Below, piece after piece: positions 40,865-51,700 of a stretch of 54,939 bases of DNA; the stretch's first letter is position 1; every line of letters begins with the position of its first letter. Source of the DNA: M55B174 sp964618065 (GTDB lineage Bacteria > Patescibacteriota > Minisyncoccia > CAIUEV01 > JAHKAQ01); assembly GCA_964618065.1 (NCBI GenBank), contig CAZTZK010000019.1:1-54939 (forward strand), given 5' to 3'. A model generated the notes under the pieces. It was not told the DNA's origin. It searched no databases and was given only the letters and a program-made list of their open reading frames with translations. Made by a program: the position numbers and the translations under genes.

Positions 40865-42748
40865 ATGAATTTTAAGAATAAAAAAAAGTTAATTGTTTTT
40901 ATTGTTTTATCATTCTTTGTTTTTTTAGGCGGGTATCTTAGAATTTATCGTCACGATGATTTACTTCATTTTGAATTGGACCAATCAAGAGATGCTATAG
41001 TTATTAGTGAGGCAATAGAAAAGGGGCCGGGTGAACTTCCTCTTTTAGGTCCTAGGGCAGCCGGGACTAAATTAAGACTGGGGCCTATTTTTTATTATTG
41101 TGAATATCTAAGTGCTAAATTATTTGGTAATTCTCCTGCAGGCATGAATGGCATAAGTGTTCTTCTCTCAATTCTATCCATTCCTCTTATTTACTTTTTA
41201 TCTCGGCGTTATTTTTCTTATTTAATAAGCTTTTCAATAACGGCGCTGTATTCTACTTCCTTATTTACAGTTTTTTATTCTCGCTTTGCCTGGAACCCAA
41301 ACATGCTTCTTTTCTTTATTCCCGCTTTTTTGTTTAGTTTGCTTCTTTTAGTTGACAAAAGGAAGGAAAAAATTAAACCTGTTTTTATTTATTTAGCAGC
41401 TCTTTTTTTGGGGGTTATTACCCAATTACATTTTTTGGCCTTTATAACTTTTCCAATTTTACTAATAAGTTTTTTTATTTATCGAAAACTATTACAAAAA
41501 TTTTTTCCAACTATTTGCGAAAAAGTTGGATCTTCCAAGAAAACCTTTAAAAAAGTTTTACCCCATTATTTTTTAGCAGGTTTACTTTTTTTGTCTCTCA
41601 ATGTACCTATCTTTATAAATGAGTATTTAACTAGGGGAGAAAATGCTCAGGAATTTTTTAAAGCATTTGAAAACAGAGACGAAAGAGGGAAAAAGAAACA
41701 TAATTCGTTAGATAAGCTGGTTAGAAATTCCTTAGAATATTCTCGTGGCTATCTTTTATTAATATCAGGATCCGAGGAGGCTGAAGTCCCAAAAATTAAT
41801 TTTTTTGGAAAAAAGGGAGCTTTTGATACGGCATGTGATAGGTATTGTAGAGAAAGGCTTCCTTACACTGCTATTGGGGTAATTTTTTTCTCAGGGGGAT
41901 TATTCTTTCTAATTAACAACGTTGTCAAATTATTAAAGATAAAAAAGAAAAAGCGTTCTGTTTTAAAAAAGATTGATTTTCTGGCAGTGCATTTTCTTCT
42001 TTTGGGAATTACTTTTTTTGCTTTTCTTTCGTCCGCCTATAAATTTCCTCCCCGTTTTTTGCTGATTACTTATCCAGTAGCTTTTGTCTTGTTGGGCTTA
42101 TGGCTAAAAGAAATTAGCAATCTTATTGGGAAAACAGCAAAAGGGATGAAAATGAATTTTGTTAACAAAAGAAAAGATTTCTTTAAAATAAGTTCAATTA
42201 TTTCTATAATTTTAATTCTAATTTCCCTTAATCTGTTTTTTGTGATTAAAAGATTAACTTCTCAGATAGCGGCTCACACAGAGAATCCTATTTATTTTAA
42301 AAAAGACAGAGTGTTAAAAGAAGATATCCGCTTTACTTTAATTCAGCAGAATCTAATTGTTGATTGGATTTTAGCGAATTCGGATACTGATCCTATTTTT
42401 GTTTGGGCTTCTCCTAAATATTATCGTCCTTTTATTTATCATTTAAGATATCAGAGGGATAAAAAAGAAAGCCGAATTTTTTTAGGATATAGCGCGTCTT
42501 GCAAGCAGGCGGATTATTTTGCGGTCATACAAGCCACATCTCCGAATATTTTTTTTGAGAATGGAGGAGAAAAAGCTTTTATTTCCGAAAAGAGCCAGAA
42601 ATTTGGTACTTTTACCGTTCACAAGCTTGCTATTAAAGATCCTAGCTTAATTGATGAGGAATTTTGTGATCCTTTAGAGGAGGGCCCTCCTGATGTATAC
42701 GCCAGAAGATACACTTGGGGAGAATTCTTTGATCCCAGCTCTAGATAA
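40865..42748 (+). CDS. Polytopic membrane glycosyltransferase, GT39/ArnT-like
   Basis: A 627-residue protein with about 10-12 helices. The first extracytoplasmic loop contains LHFELDQSRDAIVISEAI (about residue 36), an acidic motif typical of GT39-type glycosyltransferases, then GPRAAGTKLRLGPIFYY. The C-terminal 150 residues are soluble. It probably transfers a sugar from a lipid carrier to a cell-surface acceptor. The neighbouring 768-residue protein is probably a functional partner. Donor and acceptor are unknown. Confidence 0.75.
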   Translation: MNFKNKKKLIVFIVLSFFVFLGGYLRIYRHDDLLHFELDQSRDAIVISEAIEKGPGELPLLGPRAAGTKLRLGPIFYYCEYLSAKLFGNSPAGMNGISVLLSILSIPLIYFLSRRYFSYLISFSITALYSTSLFTVFYSRFAWNPNMLLFFIPAFLFSLLLLVDKRKEKIKPVFIYLAALFLGVITQLHFLAFITFPILLISFFIYRKLLQKFFPTICEKVGSSKKTFKKVLPHYFLAGLLFLSLNVPIFINEYLTRGENAQEFFKAFENRDERGKKKHNSLDKLVRNSLEYSRGYLLLISGSEEAEVPKINFFGKKGAFDTACDRYCRERLPYTAIGVIFFSGGLFFLINNVVKLLKIKKKKRSVLKKIDFLAVHFLLLGITFFAFLSSAYKFPPRFLLITYPVAFVLLGLWLKEISNLIGKTAKGMKMNFVNKRKDFFKISSIISIILILISLNLFFVIKRLTSQIAAHTENPIYFKKDRVLKEDIRFTLIQQNLIVDWILANSDTDPIFVWASPKYYRPFIYHLRYQRDKKESRIFLGYSASCKQADYFAVIQATSPNIFFENGGEKAFISEKSQKFGTFTVHKLAIKDPSLIDEEFCDPLEEGPPDVYARRYTWGEFFDPSSR

Positions 42749-42861
42749 TCTTGCTTGCTAATATCTCTTTCATTGTATAGAGTTAACGGATTAGATTTTT
42801 GGCTAAATTTGGAATTAGTTTTTTTTAATTCAATCAAAGATAATTTTTTAATTTAATTTTT

Positions 42862-43797
42862 ATGACTGTTAAACAAATATATCAATTGGCTATTAAGGAA
42901 GGAATTAAAAACGATTTTCGTAATTTGGATATTATTAATGAACATCTAAGAATAGCAAAGGAAAAATTTAAAAAACTTTCTAAAAACAGAAAAGCATTTT
43001 TTGATAAAGAACGTTTAAATAATCCTTTTTCAGATAGTAGAATTCATTTTGATTCAAAAAAACCGGTAAAAAAAGTTTTGGTGGGGATTGATATTACTAG
43101 CGGAGAAGTAATATTAGCAAAAGAACTAAAGGTTGATTTAATTATCGGTCATCATCCCGTCGGTTTGTCTCTACAAGGATTAGATGACGTAATGAGTCTT
43201 CAGGCAGATATTTTAGAATCTTATGGGATTCCTATTAATATTGCTGAAGGAATTTTGAAGAAAAGAATCTCTGAGGTTGCTAGAGGTATTCATTCTTCCA
43301 ACTCTTTTATCCCAGTAGACGTTGCTCGTAATTTAAAAATTAGTTTTATGAATTTACATACCCCAGCTGATAATATGGTAGCTACTTTTCTTAAAAAAAG
43401 ATTAGGCAGAGAAAAACCTTTCTATGTTAAAGATATTTTAGATTCACTAGATAAAATTCCTGAGTACCAAGAGTCTATGAGAAGAGGCTCTGCTCCTACT
43501 CTTTACTCAGGGATTCCTGAAAACAGAGTTGGAAAAATTGCGGTGACCGAAATAACGGGAGGAACAGAAGGGGATCCAAGTATTTATGAAAAAATGGCTA
43601 ATGCTGGGGTTGGAACTATAATTGCCATGCATCAATCTGAAAAACATTCATTAAAAGCCAGAAAAGCCCATATTAATGTTGTAGTAGTTCCTCATATTGC
43701 TTCTGATTCAATAGGTATGAACTTAATTTTGGATAAGATTGAGAAAAGAGGAATAAAAATATTATCCGCAGGAGGGTTTATTAGAGTAAAAAGATAA
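42862..43797 (+). CDS. Nif3-like dinuclear metal-centre protein (GTP cyclohydrolase type 2 homologue family)
   Basis: A 311-residue member of the Nif3/YqfO family. Metal-site motifs are visible: LIIGHHPVG (H97, H98), ADNMVATFL and the late MHQSEKHSLKARKAHINVVVVPHIASDSIG. It has an unusual N-terminal part of about 70 residues before VLVGIDIT. The cellular role of Nif3 proteins is not settled. The gene stands alone, 113 bases after the glycosyltransferase, and precedes the M16 peptidase. Confidence 0.85.
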   Translation: MTVKQIYQLAIKEGIKNDFRNLDIINEHLRIAKEKFKKLSKNRKAFFDKERLNNPFSDSRIHFDSKKPVKKVLVGIDITSGEVILAKELKVDLIIGHHPVGLSLQGLDDVMSLQADILESYGIPINIAEGILKKRISEVARGIHSSNSFIPVDVARNLKISFMNLHTPADNMVATFLKKRLGREKPFYVKDILDSLDKIPEYQESMRRGSAPTLYSGIPENRVGKIAVTEITGGTEGDPSIYEKMANAGVGTIIAMHQSEKHSLKARKAHINVVVVPHIASDSIGMNLILDKIEKRGIKILSAGGFIRVKR

Positions 43798-43842
43798 TAT
43801 TTTGGAAGCTTTCTATTTAAACTAAATTTAAGTTTTATTTTT

Positions 43843-45114
43843 ATGTATCAAACGAAGAAAAATAAATTAGGTCCTATTGTCATTGCCTCCCCAATTAAAG
43901 GCATAAAAACGGTAACTATTTTAGTTCTTTTTGGAATTGGTTCTAAATATGAGAATAAAGGCAATAATGGAGCGGCTCACTTTGTGGAACATATGCTATT
44001 TAAAGGAACGATTAAAAGACCCAATGCTAAAATTATTTCTGAGGATTTAGATAAAATTGGAGGTGAATATAATGCTTTTACCAGTAAAGAATATACGGGT
44101 TATTATGTAAAAGTTAATACTGATTATTTTAATTTAGCTCTGGATTGGATTTCAGATATTGTTCTTAATTCTCAATTTGACGAGGAAGAAATGAACAAAG
44201 AGAGAGGAGTAATTTTAGAGGAAATGAACATGTGTCAGGATAACCCCATGGAATATGTTGGAGAAGTTTTTGAATCGTTAGTTTATGGAAACCAACCGGC
44301 AGGTTGGGAAATTTTAGGGACTAAAAAGAACATTAAAAGTATTTCTAGAAATAAACTGTTTAATTTTAAAAAGAGGAACTATCTGCGCTCTAATTGTGTT
44401 ATTTGCTTAGCTGGAAATTTTGAAAAAGATGCTTTGGAAAAAACAATGCAGAAGTTCTCTAAATTACCTTTGGGGGAAAAACCAAGTAGATCAAAAGTCA
44501 GAGATAACCAAAAAACGCCTCGTTTTAAAATCCAGTATAAAAAAACTGATCAAAGCCATTGTATACTGGGCTTCCAAACAGTCAATCTTTTTGATAAAAG
44601 ACGTTATCCTTTAAACTTATTGGCAGTTATTCTTGGCAAAGGCATGAGCTCACGTCTTTTTTCAGAAGTTCGTGAAAAAAGAGGATTAGCCTATCATATA
44701 AGTGCTGATTCAAATATATATACTGATTCTGGGTATCTAGCTGTTCAGGCCGGTTTAGATAGTGCCAGATTTGAAGAAGCTCTTAAAGTGATTCTTCAAG
44801 AATTTTACAAGATAGCTAAAGAGAAAGTTGAGGAGGAAGAGCTAAAGAAGGCAAAAGAGTATTTGAAAGGAATGACTTCTATCTCAATGGAGTCTTCCAA
44901 TAATCAAGCTTCATATTATGGGAATCAGCAACTTCTTAAAGGAAAGATTGAAACCTTAGAGGAAAAATTTAAAATTTTAAATGAAGTAACTTCAACTGAT
45001 ATTTTAAAAGTAGCAAAAGAATTCTTGGTGCCTTCAAAATTTAACTTAGCTGTTATAAGTTCTAATAAGGATAAGAAAAAAATAGAGAAAATTATTAAAA
45101 ATTGGTATAAATAA
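43843..45114 (+). CDS. M16-family zinc peptidase (pitrilysin-type)
   Basis: A 423-residue single-unit peptidase. The inverted zinc motif is HFVEH (H46, E49, H50) with the third ligand E126 in VILEEMN, 76 residues later, exactly the spacing of active M16 proteins. GMSSRLFSEVREKRGLAYHISA is the R/Y substrate motif in the second domain. No signal peptide is seen, so it is cytoplasmic or released without one. It is nine bases before the AI-2E transporter gene. Confidence 0.93.
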   Translation: MYQTKKNKLGPIVIASPIKGIKTVTILVLFGIGSKYENKGNNGAAHFVEHMLFKGTIKRPNAKIISEDLDKIGGEYNAFTSKEYTGYYVKVNTDYFNLALDWISDIVLNSQFDEEEMNKERGVILEEMNMCQDNPMEYVGEVFESLVYGNQPAGWEILGTKKNIKSISRNKLFNFKKRNYLRSNCVICLAGNFEKDALEKTMQKFSKLPLGEKPSRSKVRDNQKTPRFKIQYKKTDQSHCILGFQTVNLFDKRRYPLNLLAVILGKGMSSRLFSEVREKRGLAYHISADSNIYTDSGYLAVQAGLDSARFEEALKVILQEFYKIAKEKVEEEELKKAKEYLKGMTSISMESSNNQASYYGNQQLLKGKIETLEEKFKILNEVTSTDILKVAKEFLVPSKFNLAVISSNKDKKKIEKIIKNWYK

Positions 45115-45122
45115 TTAGCTTA

Positions 45123-46157
45123 ATGGCAAAGACAACTCTTAATATTTCAGTAAGCAGTATTTATAGAATATTTTTTATTATTTTAGTTTTGATTTTCTTG
45201 TATTATGTAGCAGATATTTTACTGCTTATTTTTACTTCTTTTATAATTGTTTCCGCTATTTCTCCTCTAGTTGATAAATTAGAAACTAAAAAAATACCTC
45301 GTCCGGTTAGCACTATTTTTATTTATTTGAGCGTTCTTTTTGGTATTGGTTATTTATTAACACTCCTGGTTCCTCCAATAATAAGCCAAGGCCAATCTCT
45401 TTTGGAAAATTTACCTCGTTATTGGAATGAAATTGCTTCTAATCTTTGGGTAAAAAGATTTTTTAACATTGGAATAGATGCTGAATTATCCGGCGATAAA
45501 ATATTGGAAATGTTTGGAGGAGATTTTTCTTTTTCCCAAGGCTTTTTTTCTAAAGCAAGTTCTTTGATGGTCCACTTAGTCTATTTCGCAGTTATTTTCT
45601 CCCTTTCTTTTTATATGACTATTCAAAAAAATGCTTTGAAGAGAGGAATTAGTATGCTAGTTCCTAAAAAAAATAAAGAATACACAATTTACTTAGTTTC
45701 TAGGATCCAAGAAAAAATGGGACACTGGCTCCAAGGGCAGCTTTTTTTAAATGTCATTATTGGAGTTTTAACTTATTTAGCTCTTTCTTTATTAGGAGTT
45801 CCTTATGCCTTAATTCTGGCTTTAACTGCCGGATTTTTAGAATTTATTCCAAATATTGGTCCGATAATTGCAACTATTTTTACAACTATAGTAGCTTTGA
45901 CCGTCAGTCCTTTCATTGCTATTCTAGTAATAGTGATTTTTATAGTTATCCAACAATTAGAAAATCATTTTATTGTTCCTCTGGTAATGAAGAAAGCGGT
46001 TGGTTTAAATCCGGTGGTTATTATTGCGGTAATTCTTGCGGGTTTTAAATTAGGAGGACCTCTAGGAGCATTATTAGCGGTTCCTATCACTACAGCTTTT
46101 TCTGTTTTTCTTAAAGATTTTCTCAACAAAGAAAATAAAAAGTTTAATCCTTTTTAA
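45123..46157 (+). CDS. AI-2E family transporter
   Basis: A 344-residue membrane protein with about 7-8 helices. The family pattern is visible as LLLIFTSFIIVSAISPLVDKLE near residue 32, and the conserved GFLEFIPNIGPIIATIFTTIVAL about residue 240. The C-terminus has GGPLGALLAVPITTAFSVF. Members include an autoinducer-2 exporter and cation/proton antiporters; the substrate here is unknown. The gene ends three bases before metG. Confidence 0.9.
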   Translation: MAKTTLNISVSSIYRIFFIILVLIFLYYVADILLLIFTSFIIVSAISPLVDKLETKKIPRPVSTIFIYLSVLFGIGYLLTLLVPPIISQGQSLLENLPRYWNEIASNLWVKRFFNIGIDAELSGDKILEMFGGDFSFSQGFFSKASSLMVHLVYFAVIFSLSFYMTIQKNALKRGISMLVPKKNKEYTIYLVSRIQEKMGHWLQGQLFLNVIIGVLTYLALSLLGVPYALILALTAGFLEFIPNIGPIIATIFTTIVALTVSPFIAILVIVIFIVIQQLENHFIVPLVMKKAVGLNPVVIIAVILAGFKLGGPLGALLAVPITTAFSVFLKDFLNKENKKFNPF

Positions 46158-46160
46158 TCC

Positions 46161-47573
46161 ATGAAATATTTCATTACTACTCCTATTTTTTATGCGAATG
46201 CTAAACTGCACATAGCTCATGTTTATACAGGAGTTGTTGCCGACATTCTTGCTCGTTTTCATCGTCAAAAAAAAGACGATGTCTTTTTTTTGACAGGAAT
46301 GGATGAGCATGGAGATAAGATTTATAAAAAAGCCTTAGCAGAAGGTGGAGATCCTCAAAATTTTTGTGACCGAATTGCTCGAGAGGCTAAAAAAACCTGG
46401 AAAAGTCTAGATATTAGTTACGATAAGTTTATTCGGACTACCGATAAAGAACATGAAGAAGGTGTTCAATTTATTTTGAATAATTTATATAAAAAAGATT
46501 ATATCTATCAAAGGGATTATGAGGGACTTTATTGTGAGGGATGTGAAAAATTTATTACAAAAAAAGAATTGGTAAATGGCAAATGCCCCGAACATGACAA
46601 AAAACCGACTCTTGTGAAAGAAAAAAATTATTTTTTTAGATTAGCTAATTATTTACCTCAAATAAAAAAAAGCATAGATAGAGGGGAGCTTCTAATAAAA
46701 CCAGAAGCGAGAAAAAATGAAATTCTAAAAATTTTGGATCAGGGTCTAGAAGATTTTTCAGTATCGCGTGAATCTGCTAAATGGGGGATTGACTTACCTT
46801 TTGATAAAAAGGAAAAAATTTATGTTTGGGTTGACGCTCTAGCTAATTATATTACGGCCTTAAATTATGGTAAGGAAGAGAGGGAACAAGACCTTTTCGC
46901 CCGATATTGGCCAGCAGATCTTCATTTAGTTGGCAAAGATATCCTTAAATTTCATGCTATTTATTGGCCAGCTATACTTTTAGCCTTAAAACTCCCTCTG
47001 CCCAAACAGATTTACGCTCATGGTTTTTTAACCATTTCCGGAAAGAAAATGAGCAAAACCCTTGGCAATGTAATAGATCCTGATGATTTAGTCCGAAGAT
47101 GGGGGAGCGATGCTGTCCGTTATTTGTTAATTTCTCAATTTCCATTAGGAAAAGATGGAGATATTTCTCTAGCTAAGATGGAAGCTTCTTATAAAGCAGA
47201 TCTGGCCAATGATTTAGGTAACTTACTTCAAAGAACTTTAATCATGCTTAAAAAATATAAGATCAAACCGACAATTAATGATTTTGCTTTTAATGAAAAA
47301 AAATTTGTAAAGCATATGAATGATCTCGAGATCAATAAAGCGTTAGAAATGATTAAAACTATTATTAGTAGTAGCAATGTTTATATTGAAGAAAAAAAGC
47401 CTTGGAAATTATTCAAAGAAGACTCTCAAGCTGCTGGAGAAATTTTAAATAATTTATATTCTCGTTTAAAGATTATAAGTCGTTTGATCTATCCGTTTAT
47501 GCCAAAAACTTCTTTAGAAATAGCTAGACAGTTAAAAACGATGGATCCCGAACCAATCTTTAAGAAGAATTGA
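46161..47573 (+). CDS. metG: Methionyl-tRNA synthetase
   Basis: Class I synthetase charging tRNA-Met. The nucleotide-binding site reads HIAH (17-20), where the canonical motif is HIGH, and the second motif is KMSKT (296-300). The connective domain has YCEGCEKFITKKELVNGKC then PEHDKK, a zinc knuckle with two Cys pairs or Cys-His. The Trp-containing KIYVWVDALANYI is typical. The total of 470 residues lacks the C-terminal EMAP/Arc1p-like domain found in longer bacterial forms. It follows the transporter gene without a gap. Confidence 0.96.
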   Translation: MKYFITTPIFYANAKLHIAHVYTGVVADILARFHRQKKDDVFFLTGMDEHGDKIYKKALAEGGDPQNFCDRIAREAKKTWKSLDISYDKFIRTTDKEHEEGVQFILNNLYKKDYIYQRDYEGLYCEGCEKFITKKELVNGKCPEHDKKPTLVKEKNYFFRLANYLPQIKKSIDRGELLIKPEARKNEILKILDQGLEDFSVSRESAKWGIDLPFDKKEKIYVWVDALANYITALNYGKEEREQDLFARYWPADLHLVGKDILKFHAIYWPAILLALKLPLPKQIYAHGFLTISGKKMSKTLGNVIDPDDLVRRWGSDAVRYLLISQFPLGKDGDISLAKMEASYKADLANDLGNLLQRTLIMLKKYKIKPTINDFAFNEKKFVKHMNDLEINKALEMIKTIISSSNVYIEEKKPWKLFKEDSQAAGEILNNLYSRLKIISRLIYPFMPKTSLEIARQLKTMDPEPIFKKN

Positions 47574-47629
47574 TAATTTTAATTTATTTTTTAAAGAATT
47601 TCTAAAAAAATCTTTATTTTTTATTTTGT

Positions 47630-48511
47630 ATGCGTATTGCTTTTCCAAAAATTATTGATTCTCATGCTCATTTAAATCTACCTGAGTTTAACGAAGATAG
47701 AGAAAAGGTTCTAGACCAAACTCTAGATTCGGGAACTTGGGTTATTAATGTAGGCACTAATTTTGAAACTAGTCGTCAAGCGATTGAAATTGCTCAGCGT
47801 TATTCGCAAGGAGTCTATGCCTCTGTTGGAATTCATCCCATTTATGTTGAGGATGAAACATACAGCCAAAAGTGCATGTTAGATTTGATTCAAAACAATG
47901 AAAACGTAGTAGCTGTTGGAGAAATTGGATTAGACTATTTCCATATTAAAGATAAAAGGGGGAAAATAAAAAATTCAAATTCTTCTTCAGAAATTTCTAG
48001 AAGCGGTAAATCTCTTGAAGAAAAACAACAGGATCTTCTTCTGAAGCAATTAAATTTGGCAAGAATTTCAGGACTGCCTGTAATTTTTCACTGCCGCCAT
48101 TACAAAAATTACGATGCTCATTATGATTTATTAAAAACTTTGGAAAAATTTGCTACTCTCTATAAAGATTTTGTGTTACGTGGAGTAGTCCATTGTTATA
48201 CAGGGGATGCTCAATTAGCAAAAATTTATTTGAAACTGGGGCTTTATCTTGGTTTTACTGGGATAATAACTTTTTCTGATAATTACGATAAAATTATTGA
48301 AGAAACTCCCTTAGAAAGAATTCTTATTGAAACGGATTCTCCCTATTTATCTCCTGAGCCTAAAAGGGGGAAGAGAAATATCCCTGAGAATGTTAAATTT
48401 GTTGCAGAGAAAATCGCTAAGTTAAAAAAAATGAAAATTTCAAAAATAAAAAAGAAAACGCTAGGAAATGCTCAAAAACTTTTTTCTTTTAATGGAAATC
48501 ATCTTTTCTAA
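47630..48511 (+). CDS. TatD-family metal-dependent nuclease
   Basis: A 293-residue TIM-barrel hydrolase. The metal motif is DSHAHLN (H12, H14), followed by GEIGLDYFH, VIFHCRH, VVHCYTG and the final IETDSPYLSPEPKRGKRN. All catalytic residues are present. A Ser/Lys-rich insertion (about residues 108-131) precedes KQQDLLLKQLNLA. The family degrades DNA ends or acts on 3' phosphate or RNA substrates. It lies 56 bases after metG. Confidence 0.93.
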   Translation: MRIAFPKIIDSHAHLNLPEFNEDREKVLDQTLDSGTWVINVGTNFETSRQAIEIAQRYSQGVYASVGIHPIYVEDETYSQKCMLDLIQNNENVVAVGEIGLDYFHIKDKRGKIKNSNSSSEISRSGKSLEEKQQDLLLKQLNLARISGLPVIFHCRHYKNYDAHYDLLKTLEKFATLYKDFVLRGVVHCYTGDAQLAKIYLKLGLYLGFTGIITFSDNYDKIIEETPLERILIETDSPYLSPEPKRGKRNIPENVKFVAEKIAKLKKMKISKIKKKTLGNAQKLFSFNGNHLF

Positions 48512-48631
48512 ATATTTTTTCTCTCTTTAATTTTTTTAAATTATTTCCTCTCAAGCTATCCTCCTATTTGATTTATCGGAAATTTAGAGTTAATCTTTTG
48601 AATAACTGAGATCTTTATTTTTTAAAGTAGA

Positions 48632-48715
48632 GCCGCGGTGGCGAAATTGGTAGACGCGCCAGCTTTAGGAGCTGGTAGGATTTATCTTATGGGAGTTCGA
48701 GTCTCCCCCGCGGCA
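48632..48715 (+). tRNA. tRNA-Leu, anticodon UAG
   Basis: An 84-base class II tRNA. The acceptor stem pairs GCCGCGG (48632-48638) with CCGCGGC (48708-48714). The anticodon stem is CCAGC/GCTGG around TTTAGGA, giving the anticodon UAG. The T arm is GGGAG, TTCGAGT, CTCCC. The discriminator is A73 at 48715. The 3' CCA is not encoded, since CTTTT follows; it must be added by a nucleotidyltransferase. The D loop has the TTGGTAGAC pattern and a long variable arm lies at about 48677-48690. Confidence 0.96.
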
Positions 48716-48744
48716 CTTTTAAAAGTTTTATGGATTATTAATAG

Positions 48745-51700
48745 ATGTCTGTTTTTTTAAAGCACTATAAAAAATTAAATCTCTCACAAAAGAAAGCTGT
48801 TGATTATCTTGACGGTCCAATTTTAGTGGCAGCCGGTCCCGGAACCGGAAAAACAGAAATTTTAGCCTTAAGAATAGCTAATCTAATCAGACGAAAAAAA
48901 GCTAAACCAGAAGAAATCCTGGCGCTTACTTTTAGTAATAGCGCTGTAGCATCCATGAGAAAAAGGACTGTTCAGTTTTTAGGGCTGCAAGCTTATAATA
49001 TTGAAATAAAAACTTTTCATGGTTTTTGCAATGAAGTGATAAATGATTATCCGGAAAAATTTACTTCTTTCAAAAATTTAGAACATTTGGACGAACTGGA
49101 ATCATTAAAAATAATTAAGGGAATTTTAAAACGAAAAAGTTTCAAACAAATAAAACCTTTTTATAATCCTTATCTTTATCAGAAAGAGATTCTTAGCACT
49201 CTGGGCGAGCTTAAAAGAGAAGGAGTTTCCCCGGAAGAACTTAGAGAAGCTTTAAAAAAGGAAAAAGAAAAACTTATTAGCTCTAAAAAGATAAATTCTA
49301 AAACGGGCAAACCAATTGGTAAATGGCAGGCTGCTTTTAAACGATGGGAAAGGTTAAAAGATCTTCTAGAAATTTATAAAGAATATTTAGCAAAAGGAGC
49401 CGAAAAAGACCGCTATGATTTTAGCGATATGATAATTTGGGTCACCGAACAGTTCAAGAAAGACTATGAATTAAAAAGTTCTTATCGTGATCGTTTTAAA
49501 TATATTTTAAGTGATGAATACCAAGATACTAACATTCCTCAAAATGAAGTAATTGAAATTTTGGGAAAGCCTGCTCAAAAACCTAATATTTTTGTGGTAG
49601 GAGATGACGATCAATCAATCTATCGTTTCCAGGGAGCTAGCTTAGACAATATTATTTCTTTTGAGAAAAAACATCCTGAAGCTAAAATTATCCCTCTAAA
49701 TATCAATTACCGTTCTCAACAAAAAATCGTGGCAGGTGCCAAAAGTTTGATCGAGAAGAATAAAGAGAGACTGGCCAATTTTACTCATCAGCAACTTGAT
49801 AAAAATATTAAATCATTTGCAGAGAAATCTAAAAAGGGGGAAATAACCCTCTATGAATTTCATGATGAGTTGGTGGAGAATTATTTTATCTCCCAAAAAA
49901 TTAAAGAATTGCATAAAAAAGGGATACCATTTAAAGAAATGGCTATTATAAATCGTACCAACAAAGACATTTCTCAAATAGCAGATTATCTTATTAAAGC
50001 CGGTATTCCAGTGGAAACTTCTAATGCTAATTCCATACTTGATGAAAAAGAGATAAGAGACATTCTAAGCATCTTATCAGCAGTTGTTAATCCTCAGGAT
50101 AATATTGCTATCTATGAAGCTATGAGTGTGGGAATTTGGAAAATTGATTCAATTGATTTTTTAAAATTTACCGTTCAAGCCAGCAGAGCGAGAAAAAAAT
50201 ATATTGATTTTTGGGAACAAAAAAATATCGAGAAAGGAAAAGAAAAAATCGCCTGGAAGGATTTTAAAAAAATAGACATTTTTTTTCAAAAGATTATTCA
50301 ATGGCATAAGGAGAGTATTCATTCTCCGGCAATTTTAGTATTAGAAAAAATTATTAATGAAGCTGGCTTAATTGAAGCTTGCTTGAAAGAAAAAAACATT
50401 AGGGAACTTAATAGAATATTTTCTCTATTCTCTTTTGTAAAGAAAAATAACCGGAAAAATATTTCTTTAAAATTAAAGGTCTTGTTAAAAGATTTGAAAA
50501 TTATGCAAGAAGATGAATTATCTATAAAAGAGAAAACGCTCTCTATGGCAGAAGATGACGTTCAAGTTATTACTGCCCATGCGGCTAAGGGTTTGGAATT
50601 TGAAGTAGTTTTTATCCCCCGCCTTTATCAAGGAAATTGGAGCGGCAAAAGAGAACATAATACCCTCAAGATTCCTTGGGAGAGTCTTTCTTTGTCTAAA
50701 AGAAACAGAAATGAGTCGGTAAAAGATGATGATGAAAGAAGATCTTTCTTTGTTGCAATGACTAGAGCTAAAAGCCAACTTTTTTTGAGTAGAGCAGATT
50801 ATTACGATTTTGCCGATAGTTTTGCCGATAGTAGCATAAAAGCTCCTTCCAGACTTTTAGAGGAGATAGAAGAAAATTTTTTTGAGAGGGGAAAAACTGA
50901 AAAATATGAAGATACATCCCTAGAGAGAATAAAAATAGAATTAAAAGAAAAACCGATTATCAATTCTAAAAAACGTTTAGAACAAGAAAATAATTTTTTA
51001 AGCCAACAAGTAGAAAATTTGGTCTTAAGTCCCACCAGCTTAAATCTTTATTTGCACTGTCCTCTTAAGTATAAATACGAGAAACTCTTAATGATTCCTA
51101 GTGCTAAAAATAAAACAGCTTCACTGGGGACATCTATTCATGCGGCTCTAGAAAGATTTTTTAGAGACTTTAAAGAAGGAAAGCCGGTCGGTAAATCTTC
51201 TCTGCTTACTTTTTTTAAAGAAGCTATTGCGCAGGAAATTTTTACAGCGGATGAATTAAAAGATGCCTTGAGAGAAGGGAAAAAAATGCTAGGCAATTAT
51301 TTTCAAGAATATAATAAAAGTTTTGTAAAACCGTTGGCTTTAGAGATGGATTTTGAAAAAGTTTATCTTCAAAAAATACCAACTTTAGATGTTGGTTCAG
51401 TAATGCTTACCGGGAAAATAGATAAAATTGAAGCGCTTAATCAAAAGATAAAAAATAAAAAGATCAAAACTCCCGTGAAAGTTATTGACTATAAAACAGG
51501 TAAATCTCAAACAAGAAATGAAATTTTAGGAAAAACAAAAAATTCTTCAGGAGATATTTATCGGCAATTAGTTTTTTATAAATTGCTTTCTCTCTTGGAT
51601 AAAAAATTTCCTTACTCCGTAGAAGAAGCCGAAGTGGATTTTGTTAAATCAGAAAATGGACGTTTTAGAAAAGAAAGCTTTCCGATAACTAAAGAAGAAA

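Noticed and set aside
50518..51035. Minus-strand open frames inside the helicase-nuclease gene
   Set aside because: Shadow frames opposite conserved helicase motifs.
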